9,519 nt of DNA, taken from positions 1 through 9,519 of the forward strand of contig CAMIIY010000053.1 of assembly GCA_946221045.1 (NCBI GenBank), given 5' to 3'. This DNA is from an uncultured Oceanospirillaceae bacterium (lineage in GTDB: Bacteria > Pseudomonadota > Gammaproteobacteria > Pseudomonadales > Balneatricaceae). Made by a program: the position numbers and the translations under genes. Shown piece by piece: positions 1-6,840 of the stretch. Under the pieces are notes generated by a model that was not told the origin of the DNA, did not search any database, and was given only the letters and a program-made list of their open reading frames with translations. Positions within the stretch are counted from its first letter, which is position 1. Each line of letters begins with the position of its first letter.

Positions 1-710
1 ATCTGGATTATGTGATGAATGCGGTGAAAGAAATTCGCCGTGCTCTGAATGGACGTGTGCCGCTGATAGGTTTCTCCGGCAGTCCATGGACTCTGGCCAC
101 CTACATGGTTGAAGGTGGCTCCAGCAAGGATTTCCGTCATATCAAAGAGATGATGTATGCCACCCCTGCGGTACTGCACGCTCTGCTGGACAAGCTGGCA
201 CAATCAGTGACCGACTACCTGAACGAGCAGATCCGTTGTGGCGCTCAGGCGGTACAGATCTTTGATACCTGGGGCGGCGCACTGAGTGGCCCCTGCTATC
301 AGGAGTTCTCCCTGAAATACATGAAACAGATCGTCGATGGTCTGATTCGCGAAAACGAAGGCCGTCAGGTGCCGGTGATTCTGTTCACTAAAAACGGTGG
401 TCAGTGGCTTGAAACCATGGCTGAAGCCGGTGCTGACGCTTTGGGTCTGGACTGGACCACCGATATCGGCAACGCCCGTGAGCGCGTTGGTAACAAAGTG
501 GCTCTGCAGGGCAATATGGACCCCAGCGTGCTGTACGCTCCGGCCAACCGTATTGAACAGGAAGTGGCCTATATCCTTGAGCGCTTCGGGAGCGGCTCAG
601 GCCACGTATTCAACCTGGGGCACGGTATTCATCAGTTTGTTGATCCGGCCCAGCCGAAGGTGCTGGTGGATGCGGTGCATGAGTTGAGTGCGAAGTATCA
701 TCAGGGTTAA
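1..710 (+). CDS. hemE: Uroporphyrinogen decarboxylase, 3' part (5' end outside window)
   Basis: Cytosolic haem-synthesis enzyme that removes four acetate carboxyl groups from uroporphyrinogen III to give coproporphyrinogen III. The reading frame is open from the first bases of the window (first full codon at 3) to TAA at 708-710. It gives 235 residues, so roughly the first third of a ~355-residue family member lies off the left edge. Family signatures are clear: the [19 protein letters not shown] segment near the start of the visible part, containing the conserved active-site tyrosine; [26 protein letters not shown]; and the C-terminal NLGHGI motif with the conserved histidine. The N-terminal arginine and aspartate of the active site are not in view. 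The internal ATG at 12 is a codon within the gene, not the start. A hairpin terminator follows three bases after the stop. Identity is very secure. Confidence 0.97.
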   Translation, partial: LDYVMNAVKEIRRALNGRVPLIGFSGSPWTLATYMVEGGSSKDFRHIKEMMYATPAVLHALLDKLAQSVTDYLNEQIRCGAQAVQIFDTWGGALSGPCYQEFSLKYMKQIVDGLIRENEGRQVPVILFTKNGGQWLETMAEAGADALGLDWTTDIGNARERVGNKVALQGNMDPSVLYAPANRIEQEVAYILERFGSGSGHVFNLGHGIHQFVDPAQPKVLVDAVHELSAKYHQG

Positions 711-712
711 TT

Positions 713-740
713 AAAAAACGGGCCACATGGCCCGTTTTTT
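713..740 (+). terminator. Rho-independent terminator of hemE
   Basis: A CGGGCC/GGCCCG stem (719-724 with 729-734) has a 4-base ACAT loop. It is flanked by six A (713-718) and followed by six T (735-740), so the A and T runs can extend the stem. It begins just after the hemE stop. The A run also gives a T tract on the other strand, so it could work in both directions. Confidence 0.93.
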
Positions 741-770
741 ATTCTCATTATTTGTATCCACTGACGTGGA

Positions 771-802
771 GTTAAGAGAGAGCGGCTGCGCCCTCTCTTA
801 AC
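771..802. repeat. Inverted repeat, 10-bp perfect arms
   Basis: GTTAAGAGAG (771-780) is the exact reverse complement of CTCTCTTAAC (793-802). The 12-base spacer holds a small GGC/GCC inner stem. There is no T tract on either side, so it is not a canonical terminator. It marks the left side of the structured intergenic block. Confidence 0.7.
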
Positions 803-823
803 AATCTCTCCGCAGCCCCTCGC

Positions 824-932
824 CTTGCCGGCTGCGCCGGTGCCCTGCGTTACTCGCCGTAAGCGGGACGGCCAGAACTCGCTTCGCTGGCCGCCTGATC
901 CGCTTCCGACTGCGTTACTTGGCTGCGGCAAG
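824..932. repeat. Nested inverted repeats plus a 10-bp direct repeat
   Basis: Three pairs of arms nest inside one another: CTTGCCG (824-830) with CGGCAAG (926-932); AAGCGG (861-866) with CCGCTT (900-905); and GGCCAG (870-875) with CTGGCC (887-892). CTGCGTTACT also occurs twice in direct orientation (845-854 and 910-919). The nesting would allow an elongated folded RNA or cruciform. This could be an intergenic repeat element or a structured RNA; no promoter was identified. Confidence 0.5.
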
Positions 933-1136
933 GGGGTAATGATTCGTGCCGCACCAAAGCTATTTTTGCCCAAACTGCGGAACTAGCAGTTGGCACCAGT
1001 TTCTCTCTTCTGCGTAGCCGAGCACTTGTGCCCTTTGGGTATTGGAAGTTTTTCAGAGGGGCAAGGGAAAAACTGTCTGAGGTTGCAACTGAGCTGTGCG
1101 CCTGCGCTTGTAATTAACGATTGCCGGGCGTCGAGA

Positions 1137-1159
1137 AACGGCCCAGCAGAGGGGCCGTT
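1137..1159 (-). terminator. Hairpin downstream of the lipoprotein genes, possible terminator
   Basis: AACGGCCC (1137-1144) pairs perfectly with GGGCCGTT (1152-1159) around a 7-base loop. Read on the minus strand it lies about 70 bases after the stop of the 1231-1848 gene and is followed only by TTTCTC-like sequence, so the U tract is weak. Outer imperfect arms (1113-1121 with 1161-1169) could lengthen it. It may be a terminator or part of the repeat block to its left. Confidence 0.4.
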
Positions 1160-1230
1160 GATTGTTAATAGTCGGGGGACAAGTGTCTTGGCCTGACTCA
1201 GACGGAACCTTTAGAACCTTGTTGTGGCGG

Positions 1231-1848
1231 TTACTGGAGCAGAGTAATCAGCAGTGGTTTTTGGGCTGTTTCAAATCTCAATAAGGATTTCGCTATTTGG
1301 TCTTGTTGAGCGGTAAGCCCTAGTGTGGCAAGTGTTTTCTGATACTCGTCGATAACTTTAATGTCGACTATGCGGTTAAAGTCATCCCGGTGATATTGCA
1401 GAGTCCCGATATAGACCGCTTTGGCTGTCTCGGGGGCCTCAAAATAGAGGCCGCCGGGAAACCATAAATACTCCTGCTTCATGGCATCCAATAACACCAT
1501 TGCACCACGCAACCAGGTGCGCTGATGTTGTATATCGACCATAAAAGGCTGGCCTAATTCGGTTTTAATCGTGGCCTGCCATTCATTGCTTTTAATGGGT
1601 TTGCTGAGAGGTGTTTTGTCACGGCCAGTAGCGACTAATACACTGTTCAGAAAACCTTCATCCGGTGCGTTCCAGTACGTTTTCTGCTCCAGTTCGGGAA
1701 TAAGGGCCGGAGTCAGTTCAAACTGGCCAATCACCACCATATTGCCCGTTGATGAGCTCAGACTGTTACTGAGTGGCAGGTAATTGGGGGTGCTGCAGCC
1801 AGTCAGGGTCAGCAATAACAGCAGCACACAGCCGTAATTATATTTCAT
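1231..1848 (-). CDS. Small lipoprotein of unknown function (second of the pair)
   Basis: I do not recognise the family. The 205-residue product starts with a short positive end and a leucine-rich core, then the lipobox LTGC with the acylated cysteine at residue 18. Serine at +2 predicts an outer-membrane lipoprotein under the usual gammaproteobacterial sorting rule. The mature part has no further membrane segment. It contains aromatic-rich stretches (WFPGGLYFEAPET, VYIGTLQY) suggestive of a compact beta-rich domain, and a more helical end. The ATG at 1848 is chosen because it places the signal peptide at the N-terminus; an upstream in-frame ATG at 1902 would add 18 residues in front of it. 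The start overlaps the end of the preceding gene by 11 bp, so the two are probably co-translated. Confidence 0.85.
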   Translation of the reverse strand: MKYNYGCVLLLLLTLTGCSTPNYLPLSNSLSSSTGNMVVIGQFELTPALIPELEQKTYWNAPDEGFLNSVLVATGRDKTPLSKPIKSNEWQATIKTELGQPFMVDIQHQRTWLRGAMVLLDAMKQEYLWFPGGLYFEAPETAKAVYIGTLQYHRDDFNRIVDIKVIDEYQKTLATLGLTAQQDQIAKSLLRFETAQKPLLITLLQ

Positions 1849-2410
1849 GGGCGCGGATCGCTGCTTCCAGACGGGCTTTAATGGCGGGCTTGTTTTCAGC
1901 ATCCTTGAGCATCTCTTTCAGCATGTCATAGTTGCTGGGTGCGTTATTGGTTTCAGGCAGAATCTCAAATTTACCCTGCTCAAAAAGGCCCGTGTCGACC
2001 TCAACCAGACGGAAGTTACCCAGGTTATACAGGCCGGGCTCCGTTACGCGGGCTTTGGCGTAGTCATCGCCCTGTTTACCAAACTCATAAGAATAAACCT
2101 TGTTACTACATAGGAGTTTGCAGAATTGCCCTTCGGCAGAGTAAAGCCCAAAGGCTCCATTGGGAAAAGCGAAAGAGTAGTACAGGTAACCTCCCTGAAA
2201 CTCGACAACTTTGACGTGGAAATAGGGCTTATCAATTTTTGGCTGGTATTGGTACACAATCACGGAATGCAGCCGGTTTGCATCGACATCATCGATGTTT
2301 AGCCAGCCATACAGCACAGAGCGGTCATTGAAATCTGTGATGACTTCACCATCAAATGTGGCACAGCCTGTCAGCAACAGAGAGAGCAGAGCATACTTTA
2401 TGAATTTCAT
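1838..2410 (-). CDS. Small lipoprotein of unknown function (first of the pair)
   Basis: The family is not recognised. The product has 190 residues with a short signal peptide and lipobox LTGC, the lipidated cysteine being residue 16. Alanine at +2 predicts outer-membrane sorting. The mature protein has alternating aromatic and aliphatic stretches (YFHVKVVEF, GGYLYYSFAFPNGAFGLY) that suggest beta structure, two nearby cysteines (KLLCSN region and four residues before), then PGLYNLGNFRLVEV and a charged helical tail. ATG at 2410 is preceded by a modest GGA about 10 bases upstream. The gene lies 158 bp downstream of metY on the same strand and overlaps the next lipoprotein gene by 11 bp. A role in the envelope is all that can be inferred. 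Confidence 0.86.
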   Translation of the reverse strand: MKFIKYALLSLLLTGCATFDGEVITDFNDRSVLYGWLNIDDVDANRLHSVIVYQYQPKIDKPYFHVKVVEFQGGYLYYSFAFPNGAFGLYSAEGQFCKLLCSNKVYSYEFGKQGDDYAKARVTEPGLYNLGNFRLVEVDTGLFEQGKFEILPETNNAPSNYDMLKEMLKDAENKPAIKARLEAAIRAHEI

Positions 2411-2528
2411 TGATCGGGTTCCGTTATATGGCAGCAGACAGAGCCATACTACAGGCTGATAAAGCTGTCTGGAATGTATCTGGTTTAATTCTTCGTGATG
2501 AGTTTATGACGGGGCAGTCATGCCGCGT

Positions 2529-2552
2529 CGAAGGGCTCCAGGGAGCACTTCG
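2529..2552. repeat. Short palindrome after metY
   Basis: CGAAG (2529-2533) and CTTCG (2548-2552) flank GCTCC/GGAGC (2535-2539 and 2542-2546), with one mismatch between the two arm pairs. This is a nearly perfect 24-base palindrome beginning 17 bases after the metY stop on the minus strand. No T tract follows on either strand, so it may stabilise or attenuate the metY transcript rather than end it. Confidence 0.5.
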
Positions 2553-2568
2553 GTTAAAGAGGTTGCCG

Positions 2569-3840
2569 TCAACGCTGTTCCAGTGCTTGTTGCAAATCGG
2601 CAATTAAATCATCCACATGTTCAATCCCCACTGACAACCGTACCATCTCCGGTGATACCCCGGCACTGGCTAACTCTTCATCATTCAATTGGCGATGGGT
2701 GGTTTCAGCCGGGATGGCGGCCAGAGATTTACAATCGCCGATATTCACCAGTCGGGTAAACACGTTCAGGGCATCATAGAAACTCCGGGTGGCTTCACGT
2801 CCCGCTTTAAGGCCAAAGCTGAGGATGCCGGAGGCCTCGCCGTTCAGGTATTTCTCGCTCAGGTGGTAGTCTTTGTGGCTCGGCAGGCCGGCATATTTAA
2901 CCCAGCTAACCGCAGCATGCTGCTCCAGATAATCAGCTACTTTCCTGGTGTTCTGATTGATGCGTTCCATACGCAGGGTCAGGGTTTCTATGCCCTGTAA
3001 AATCAGGAAGGCGTTAAACGGCGACAGGGCTGAGCCGGTATTACGCAGGGGCACGACCCGACAGCGGCCGATAAAGGCGGCTTCACCCAGTGCTTCTGTG
3101 TACACCACACCATGATAGGAGGCATCCGGTGTGGTCAGAAGGGGGAAACGTTCTGCATGCTGTGTCCAGGGAAATTTGCCGGAGTCTACCACCACGCCGC
3201 CGACGGAGTTGCCATGGCCACCGGCATATTTAGTCAGGGAGTGAATCACAATATCGGCACCCTGCTCGATAGGACGCCACAGGGCCGGAGTAGCGACCGT
3301 ATTGTCGACCATCAGCGGTATACCGTTGCGGTGGGCAATTTCTGCCAGCGATGCAATGTCGGCGATGCCACCTGAGGGGTTGCCGATGCTCTCACAGAAG
3401 ATCGCTTTGGTGTTGGCATCGATGCTGGCTTCGATGGCAGCAAAATCATCTTTGTTAACAAAGCGAACTTCGATGCCCTGACGGGGCAGGGTGTGGGCAA
3501 ACAAATTGTAGGTGCCGCCATAAAGCTCACTGGTAGAGATAATATTGTCTCCTACCGCGGCAATGGTCTGGATGCTGTAGGTGATGGCGGCCATGCCGGA
3601 GGCTACCGCCAGTGCGGCAATGCCACCTTCCAGCGCTGCCATGCGTTGTTCCAGTACATCGGTAGTCGGGTTCATGATCCGGGTATAGATATTGCCCTGA
3701 ACCTTCAGGTCAAACAGGTCAGCGCCGTGCTGGGCATCATCAAAGGCGTAGGAGGTTGTCTGGTAAATCGGTACAGCAACGGCTTTGGTGGTGGGGTCAG
3801 GCTGATAGCCGCCATGCACGGCAATGGTCTCGAGTTTCAT
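2569..3840 (-). CDS. metY: O-acetylhomoserine sulfhydrylase (homocysteine synthase)
   Basis: Pyridoxal-phosphate enzyme of the cystathionine gamma-synthase family. It makes homocysteine directly from O-acetylhomoserine and sulfide in methionine synthesis. The 423 residues match the usual ~425-430 of this subgroup and are longer than MetB/MetC (~385). Visible signatures are the N-terminal LETIAVHGG; YTRIMNPTTDVLEQRMAALEGG around residues 52-73, with the phosphate-contacting tyrosine and arginine; ASGMAAI (80-86); ELYGGTYNLF; VDNTVATP (178-185); and SLTKYAGGHG with the Schiff-base lysine at residue 204. ATG at 3840 is preceded by AGGA at a good distance, and a sigma-70-like promoter lies at 3876-3904. 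It is transcribed away from mdh with its own promoter candidate. No MetJ-type box or SAM riboswitch was seen. Substrate choice between acetyl- and succinylhomoserine is inferred from the family. Confidence 0.93.
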   Translation of the reverse strand: MKLETIAVHGGYQPDPTTKAVAVPIYQTTSYAFDDAQHGADLFDLKVQGNIYTRIMNPTTDVLEQRMAALEGGIAALAVASGMAAITYSIQTIAAVGDNIISTSELYGGTYNLFAHTLPRQGIEVRFVNKDDFAAIEASIDANTKAIFCESIGNPSGGIADIASLAEIAHRNGIPLMVDNTVATPALWRPIEQGADIVIHSLTKYAGGHGNSVGGVVVDSGKFPWTQHAERFPLLTTPDASYHGVVYTEALGEAAFIGRCRVVPLRNTGSALSPFNAFLILQGIETLTLRMERINQNTRKVADYLEQHAAVSWVKYAGLPSHKDYHLSEKYLNGEASGILSFGLKAGREATRSFYDALNVFTRLVNIGDCKSLAAIPAETTHRQLNDEELASAGVSPEMVRLSVGIEHVDDLIADLQQALEQR

Positions 3841-3875
3841 TGGGCATCCTGCATTTTTTTATTCTGGGAGTTAGC

Positions 3876-3904
3876 ACTCTAGATGACAGGTGCAGAACTG
3901 TAAA
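3876..3904 (-). promoter_or_regulatory. Sigma-70-like promoter candidate for metY
   Basis: On the minus strand, TTTACA (3904-3899; 5 of 6 to TTGACA) is separated by exactly 17 bases from TAGAGT (3881-3876; 4 of 6 to TATAAT). The predicted start lies about 25-30 bases before the metY ATG, leaving room for the AGGA ribosome binding site. Confidence 0.55.
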
Positions 3905-3935
3905 AGCAGAAGGACAGGTGATGGGACAATGGTGT

Positions 3936-3980
3936 CTGCCTCAGCAACAGCAGGCAAATAGAGTGTTGTTGCTGAGGCAG
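3936..3980. repeat. Perfect 14-bp inverted repeat between mdh and metY
   Basis: CTGCCTCAGCAACA (3936-3949) is the exact reverse complement of 3967-3980, with a 17-base spacer. It starts 15 bases after the mdh stop on the minus strand and lies just upstream of the metY promoter candidate. There is no T tract after it, so it is not a standard intrinsic terminator. It may protect the mdh mRNA 3' end, end transcription with help from Rho, or be an operator for metY. Confidence 0.7.
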
Positions 3981-3994
3981 GTCTTAAGCAAAGC

Positions 3995-5095
3995 TTACAT
4001 AACCCGGTTGGTGGTCATGAACTTGCTGTCAGAGTCTGGTCCGGTATCGTCGGCATACAGCGTCACGCCGGAGCGCAGGCAGATTGACAGGTTTTGATGA
4101 GAGGCTTCTGTTTCCTTAGGCAAGAGGTGTTCAACCACTGCTTTTTCTTCCAGCAGCTCCTGTTCGGTTTCGATCAGTCGTTTCTGGCTGAAATCATTCA
4201 CCGGGAAGTCATGCACAATCTGATAACGGCCATAATTGCAGCGTACCGGGAAGGAGAAGAAGACCCCTTTGGTGATGCCATAACTGCCGTCGCTGAGTAT
4301 GCCCATACTGATGATCTCGCCGGGCTCGGTACCCAATACCCAGTCTTTCATCTGGTCGACGATAGCCTGAGCGGCCGATGCAGCACTGGACAGTCCCCGC
4401 GCTTCGATGATCTCTGCACCGCGACGCTGCACTTTGGGGATAAACTCTTCCCTGTACCAGGTGGTATCTATCTGGCTCATCGCAGGTTTGCCAAGGATGG
4501 TGGCATGATGCAGATCAGGATACTGGGTGGCTGAGTGGTTGCCCCAGATCATAATGCCCTCAATGTCCCGGGTGGTGGCGCCGGTATGATTGGCCAGAAT
4601 GCCTTTGGCCCGGTTGTGATCCAGACGGGTCAGGCAGGTAAACTGTGACGGGCTCAGATTAGGCGCATTGCGACTGGCAATCAGGGCGTTGGTGTTGGCA
4701 GGGTTACCTGTCACCAACACCTTGACATCGCGGTTGGCAAAATCATTCAGCGCCTTGCCCTGACGGGCAAAGATCGCAGCATTTTCTTCCAGTAGATCAC
4801 CACGTTCCATGCCGGGACCGCGTGGTTTTGCGCCGACCAGCAGGGCAAAGTGCGCGCCACGGAAACCGCCTTCGACGTTGTCATGCAGGGTGATGGTATG
4901 CAACAGCGGATAAGCACAATCCATCAGCTCCATGGCAACCCCACGCAGCGCGTCCATGGCATGCGGCAGTTCAATCAGTTGCAGGATTACGGGCTGATCC
5001 TTGCCCATCATTTCGCCTGCAGCAATTTTAAAAAGCAGGCTGTAGCTGATGGCACCGGCGGCACCGGTTACGGCAATTCTTACAGGACGTCTCAT
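3995..5095 (-). CDS. mdh: NAD-dependent malate dehydrogenase, type 2, with C-terminal extension
   Basis: Catalyses reversible oxidation of malate to oxaloacetate with NAD in the TCA cycle. It belongs to the cytosolic-type (type 2) branch of the LDH/MDH superfamily. Features in order: nucleotide-binding [10 protein letters not shown] (residues 10-19); an acidic residue at the end of beta-2 (ELP, ~42) fitting NAD; active-site loop [12 protein letters not shown] with R92 and R98; TGNPANTNA (129-137); TRLDHNRA with D159 and R162; and the proton-shuttle H187 in [12 protein letters not shown]. All expected catalytic residues are present. The typical family domain of ~325-330 residues ends at about VEHLL (321-325), and here ~41 more residues follow, giving 366. 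ATG at 5095 has AGG about 10 bases upstream. The neighbours on either side appear to be separate transcription units. Confidence 0.95.
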   Translation of the reverse strand: MRRPVRIAVTGAAGAISYSLLFKIAAGEMMGKDQPVILQLIELPHAMDALRGVAMELMDCAYPLLHTITLHDNVEGGFRGAHFALLVGAKPRGPGMERGDLLEENAAIFARQGKALNDFANRDVKVLVTGNPANTNALIASRNAPNLSPSQFTCLTRLDHNRAKGILANHTGATTRDIEGIMIWGNHSATQYPDLHHATILGKPAMSQIDTTWYREEFIPKVQRRGAEIIEARGLSSAASAAQAIVDQMKDWVLGTEPGEIISMGILSDGSYGITKGVFFSFPVRCNYGRYQIVHDFPVNDFSQKRLIETEQELLEEKAVVEHLLPKETEASHQNLSICLRSGVTLYADDTGPDSDSKFMTTNRVM

Positions 5096-5136
5096 AGTAA
5101 TAACCTGTTGATCTGTTTTATCTTTATTGGGTACTC

Positions 5137-5185
5137 GGCTAACCGTTCCTTGAGTTTAGTGTCAGTAGCTATGCATGGCTAACCG
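5137..5185. repeat. Direct repeat pair in the mdh upstream region
   Basis: GGCTAACCG occurs at 5137-5145 and again at 5177-5185, exactly 40 bases apart, close to four helical turns. Both copies sit 40-90 bases before the mdh start. This could be a pair of regulator half-sites, but two 9-mers in such a span could also occur by chance. Confidence 0.3.
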
Positions 5186-5227
5186 AATTTGGGTTTTAGA
5201 TTAAAAACCGCAGCCTGTTCGGATATC

Positions 5228-5359
5228 TCACAGCATCGCTTCAGGCATATGCCGGAAAAACAGTTCATACAGGGTCACTAAAATCTCAACCGCAATCAGG
5301 ATCACAATGTGCCATTCCACCCGCAGGGTGCGGCGATCCTGTAACAGTCCAGGCAGTAT
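5228..5359 (-). pseudogene. C-terminal remnant of an RMD1/DUF155-family membrane protein
   Basis: On the minus strand a frame of 43 codons ends at TGA (5228-5230). Its middle reads LQDRRTLRVEW followed directly by the hydrophobic segment HIVILIAVEILVTLY. This resembles the conserved end of RMD1/YagE (DUF155) proteins, in which a charged helix leads into LEW-type residues and one C-terminal membrane helix. A stop codon (TAA, 5360-5362) lies immediately upstream, no ATG precedes the conserved part, and the large N-terminal domain is missing, so this is probably a decayed 3' fragment. It lies between the mdh promoter region and the radA promoter. The family assignment is from recognition of the short motif only; a short membrane peptide from an alternative start cannot be excluded. 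Confidence 0.55.
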
Positions 5360-5370
5360 TTATCGGCTAT

Positions 5371-5399
5371 TTGACGTCCCTTTACTGTCATCGTACAGA
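5371..5399 (+). promoter_or_regulatory. Weak sigma-70-like promoter candidate for radA
   Basis: TTGACG (5371-5376; 5 of 6 to consensus) is followed after 17 bases by TACAGA (5394-5399; only 3 of 6). A better -10-like TAATAT at 5401 is too far from that -35. The position, about 70 bases before the radA ATG, is suitable. Confidence 0.35.
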
Positions 5400-5468
5400 G
5401 TAATATGCCGCTTCTGTTTTCAATCCGTTAGAATCAATGACCAAACCCGAACTGACCCGGAGCGCTCC

Positions 5469-6836
5469 ATGGCAAAACAGAAAACCGCTTATGTCTGCAA
5501 TGATTGCGGCGCTGATTACACCAAGTGGCAGGGGCAGTGTGTGGCCTGTCATGCCTGGAATACGCTGACAGAAGTTCGGTTGGGGACAGCAACGCAGGCA
5601 CGTACCGCACGTTTGGATGGGTATGCCGGCAGTGCCGGTAAAGCGACAGTCGTGAACCTGTCGGAGGTGGCGCTGGAGGAGATGCCGCGCTTCACGACCG
5701 GTGCAGGTGAGCTGGATCGGGTTCTTGGCGGCGGTCTGGTGCCGGGATCAGCGGTGTTGATTGGCGGGCATCCGGGAGCGGGGAAAAGTACCCTGCTGTT
5801 GCAGACCATGTGTTATCTGGCTGAAAAGATGCCGGCTCTTTATGTTACCGGCGAGGAGTCACTGCAACAGGTGGCGATGCGGGCGAAACGCCTTGGTCTG
5901 CCAACCGGGCAACTACAGATGCTGTCCGAAACCAATGTGGAAACCATCTGTGATACCGCTGATCAGCTGAAACCTAAAGTGATGGTGATCGACTCGATTC
6001 AGGTGATGCATATGGCCGATGTCCAGTCGGCACCGGGTTCTGTCTCTCAGGTAAGGGAGTCGGCCGCCTACCTGACCCGCTTTGCCAAACAGACCGGCAC
6101 TGTCTTGTTGCTGGTGGGTCATGTGACCAAAGATGGCTCATTGGCCGGCCCTAAGGTGCTTGAGCATATGATCGATTGTTCCCTGCAGCTGGAAGGGTCT
6201 TCTGACTCACGCTTTCGCACCCTGCGTTCACACAAAAACCGTTTTGGTGCGGTGAATGAACTGGGGGTGTTTGCCATGGTGGAACAGGGCCTGAAAGAGG
6301 TGAAAAATCCCAGCTCTATCTTTTTGAGCCGGGGTGAAGGGCCGATGCCGGGCAGTGTGGTGATGGTGGTTTGGGAAGGGACGCGTCCCTTGCTGGTGGA
6401 GATTCAGGCGCTGGTGGACACCTCACCCATGAATAATCCACGCCGGGTGGCGGTCGGGCTTGAACAGAACCGGATGTCCATGTTGCTGGCGGTTTTGCAT
6501 CGGCATGGTGGCCTGATGACCAGCGATCAGGATGTGTTTGTTAACGTGGTGGGCGGTGTCAAAGTGCTGGAAACCGGCGCGGATCTGGCATTGCTGCTGG
6601 CGGTTGTATCCAGTTTCAGAGACCAGTCCCTGCCGCAGGATCTGATGGTGTTCGGTGAGGTCGGCCTGTCGGGAGAGATTCGTCCGGTGCCGAATGGTCA
6701 GGAGCGGATTCGTGAAGCGGCCAAACATGGCTTCAAGCGGGCGATAGTGCCCAAAGGCAATGTGCCTAAAGAGGCGCTCTCCGGTATGCAGGTTGTGGGG
6801 GTGACCAAACTGGCTGAAGCGCTGGATGCGATCTGA
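5469..6836 (+). CDS. radA: DNA repair protein RadA (Sms)
   Basis: RecA-like ATPase that helps process recombination intermediates and promotes branch migration during double-strand-break repair. The 455 residues match the family length. Domain order: N-terminal C4 zinc finger (C10, C13, C24, C27); Walker A GGHPGAGKST around residues 99-108; Walker B VMVIDS (171-176); the RadA-specific KNRFG motif at 256-260; and a C-terminal Lon-like domain with FGEVGLSGEIRPV around 395-407. The ATG at 5469 is chosen because GGAG lies 6 bases upstream and MAKQKTAYVC is the normal RadA N-terminus. The open frame continues upstream to an ATG at 5307, but that region has no RadA homology and overlaps the RMD1-like remnant. 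It is divergent from mdh and converges on the PilZ gene with 4 bp between the stops. Confidence 0.96.
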   Translation: MAKQKTAYVCNDCGADYTKWQGQCVACHAWNTLTEVRLGTATQARTARLDGYAGSAGKATVVNLSEVALEEMPRFTTGAGELDRVLGGGLVPGSAVLIGGHPGAGKSTLLLQTMCYLAEKMPALYVTGEESLQQVAMRAKRLGLPTGQLQMLSETNVETICDTADQLKPKVMVIDSIQVMHMADVQSAPGSVSQVRESAAYLTRFAKQTGTVLLLVGHVTKDGSLAGPKVLEHMIDCSLQLEGSSDSRFRTLRSHKNRFGAVNELGVFAMVEQGLKEVKNPSSIFLSRGEGPMPGSVVMVVWEGTRPLLVEIQALVDTSPMNNPRRVAVGLEQNRMSMLLAVLHRHGGLMTSDQDVFVNVVGGVKVLETGADLALLLAVVSSFRDQSLPQDLMVFGEVGLSGEIRPVPNGQERIREAAKHGFKRAIVPKGNVPKEALSGMQVVGVTKLAEALDAI

Positions 6837-6840
6837 TTGC

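Larger units (their letters stand above)
741..1230. other. Gene-free 490-bp stretch with structured, repeat-like sequence
   Basis: No convincing gene is seen between hemE and the lipoprotein genes. Open frames exist (707-973 minus; 990-1196 plus), but they lack a ribosome binding site, domain features and normal coding composition. The left half is GC-rich and full of inverted repeats, and GGCTGCG occurs three times (784-790, 830-836, 921-927). The right half has smaller hairpins, for example AACTGC/GCAGTT at 973-978 and 986-991. The translated minus-strand frame gives a low-complexity, arginine- and glycine-rich peptide of the kind often annotated spuriously over dispersed non-coding repeats. 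My inference is a dispersed intergenic repeat or a decayed element, but I cannot name a family. Confidence 0.5.

Noticed and set aside
707..973. 88-codon minus-strand frame after hemE
   Set aside because: It covers the hemE terminator and the inverted-repeat block, is arginine/glycine-rich and low in complexity, and has no ribosome binding site.
990..1196. 68-codon plus-strand frame in the gene-free stretch
   Set aside because: No ribosome binding site, no recognisable domain, and it runs through a hairpin; more likely repeat sequence than a gene.
1205..1220. GAACCTT repeated twice just after the lipoprotein stop
   Set aside because: Too short and isolated to support an attachment site or target duplication; no mobile-element ends are nearby.
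1849..1902. Upstream ATG for the second lipoprotein gene
   Set aside because: It would put 18 residues in front of the signal peptide and lipobox and lies deeper inside the preceding gene.
5385..5398. LexA-like CTGT...ACAG dyad upstream of radA
   Set aside because: The spacer is 6 bases rather than the 8 of the gammaproteobacterial SOS box, and flanking bases do not fit.
5307..5468. In-frame upstream ATG that would extend RadA by 54 residues
   Set aside because: The added residues do not resemble RadA, overlap the opposite-strand RMD1-like remnant, and lack a good ribosome binding site. ATG 5469 has GGAG and the canonical MAKQKTAYVC start.
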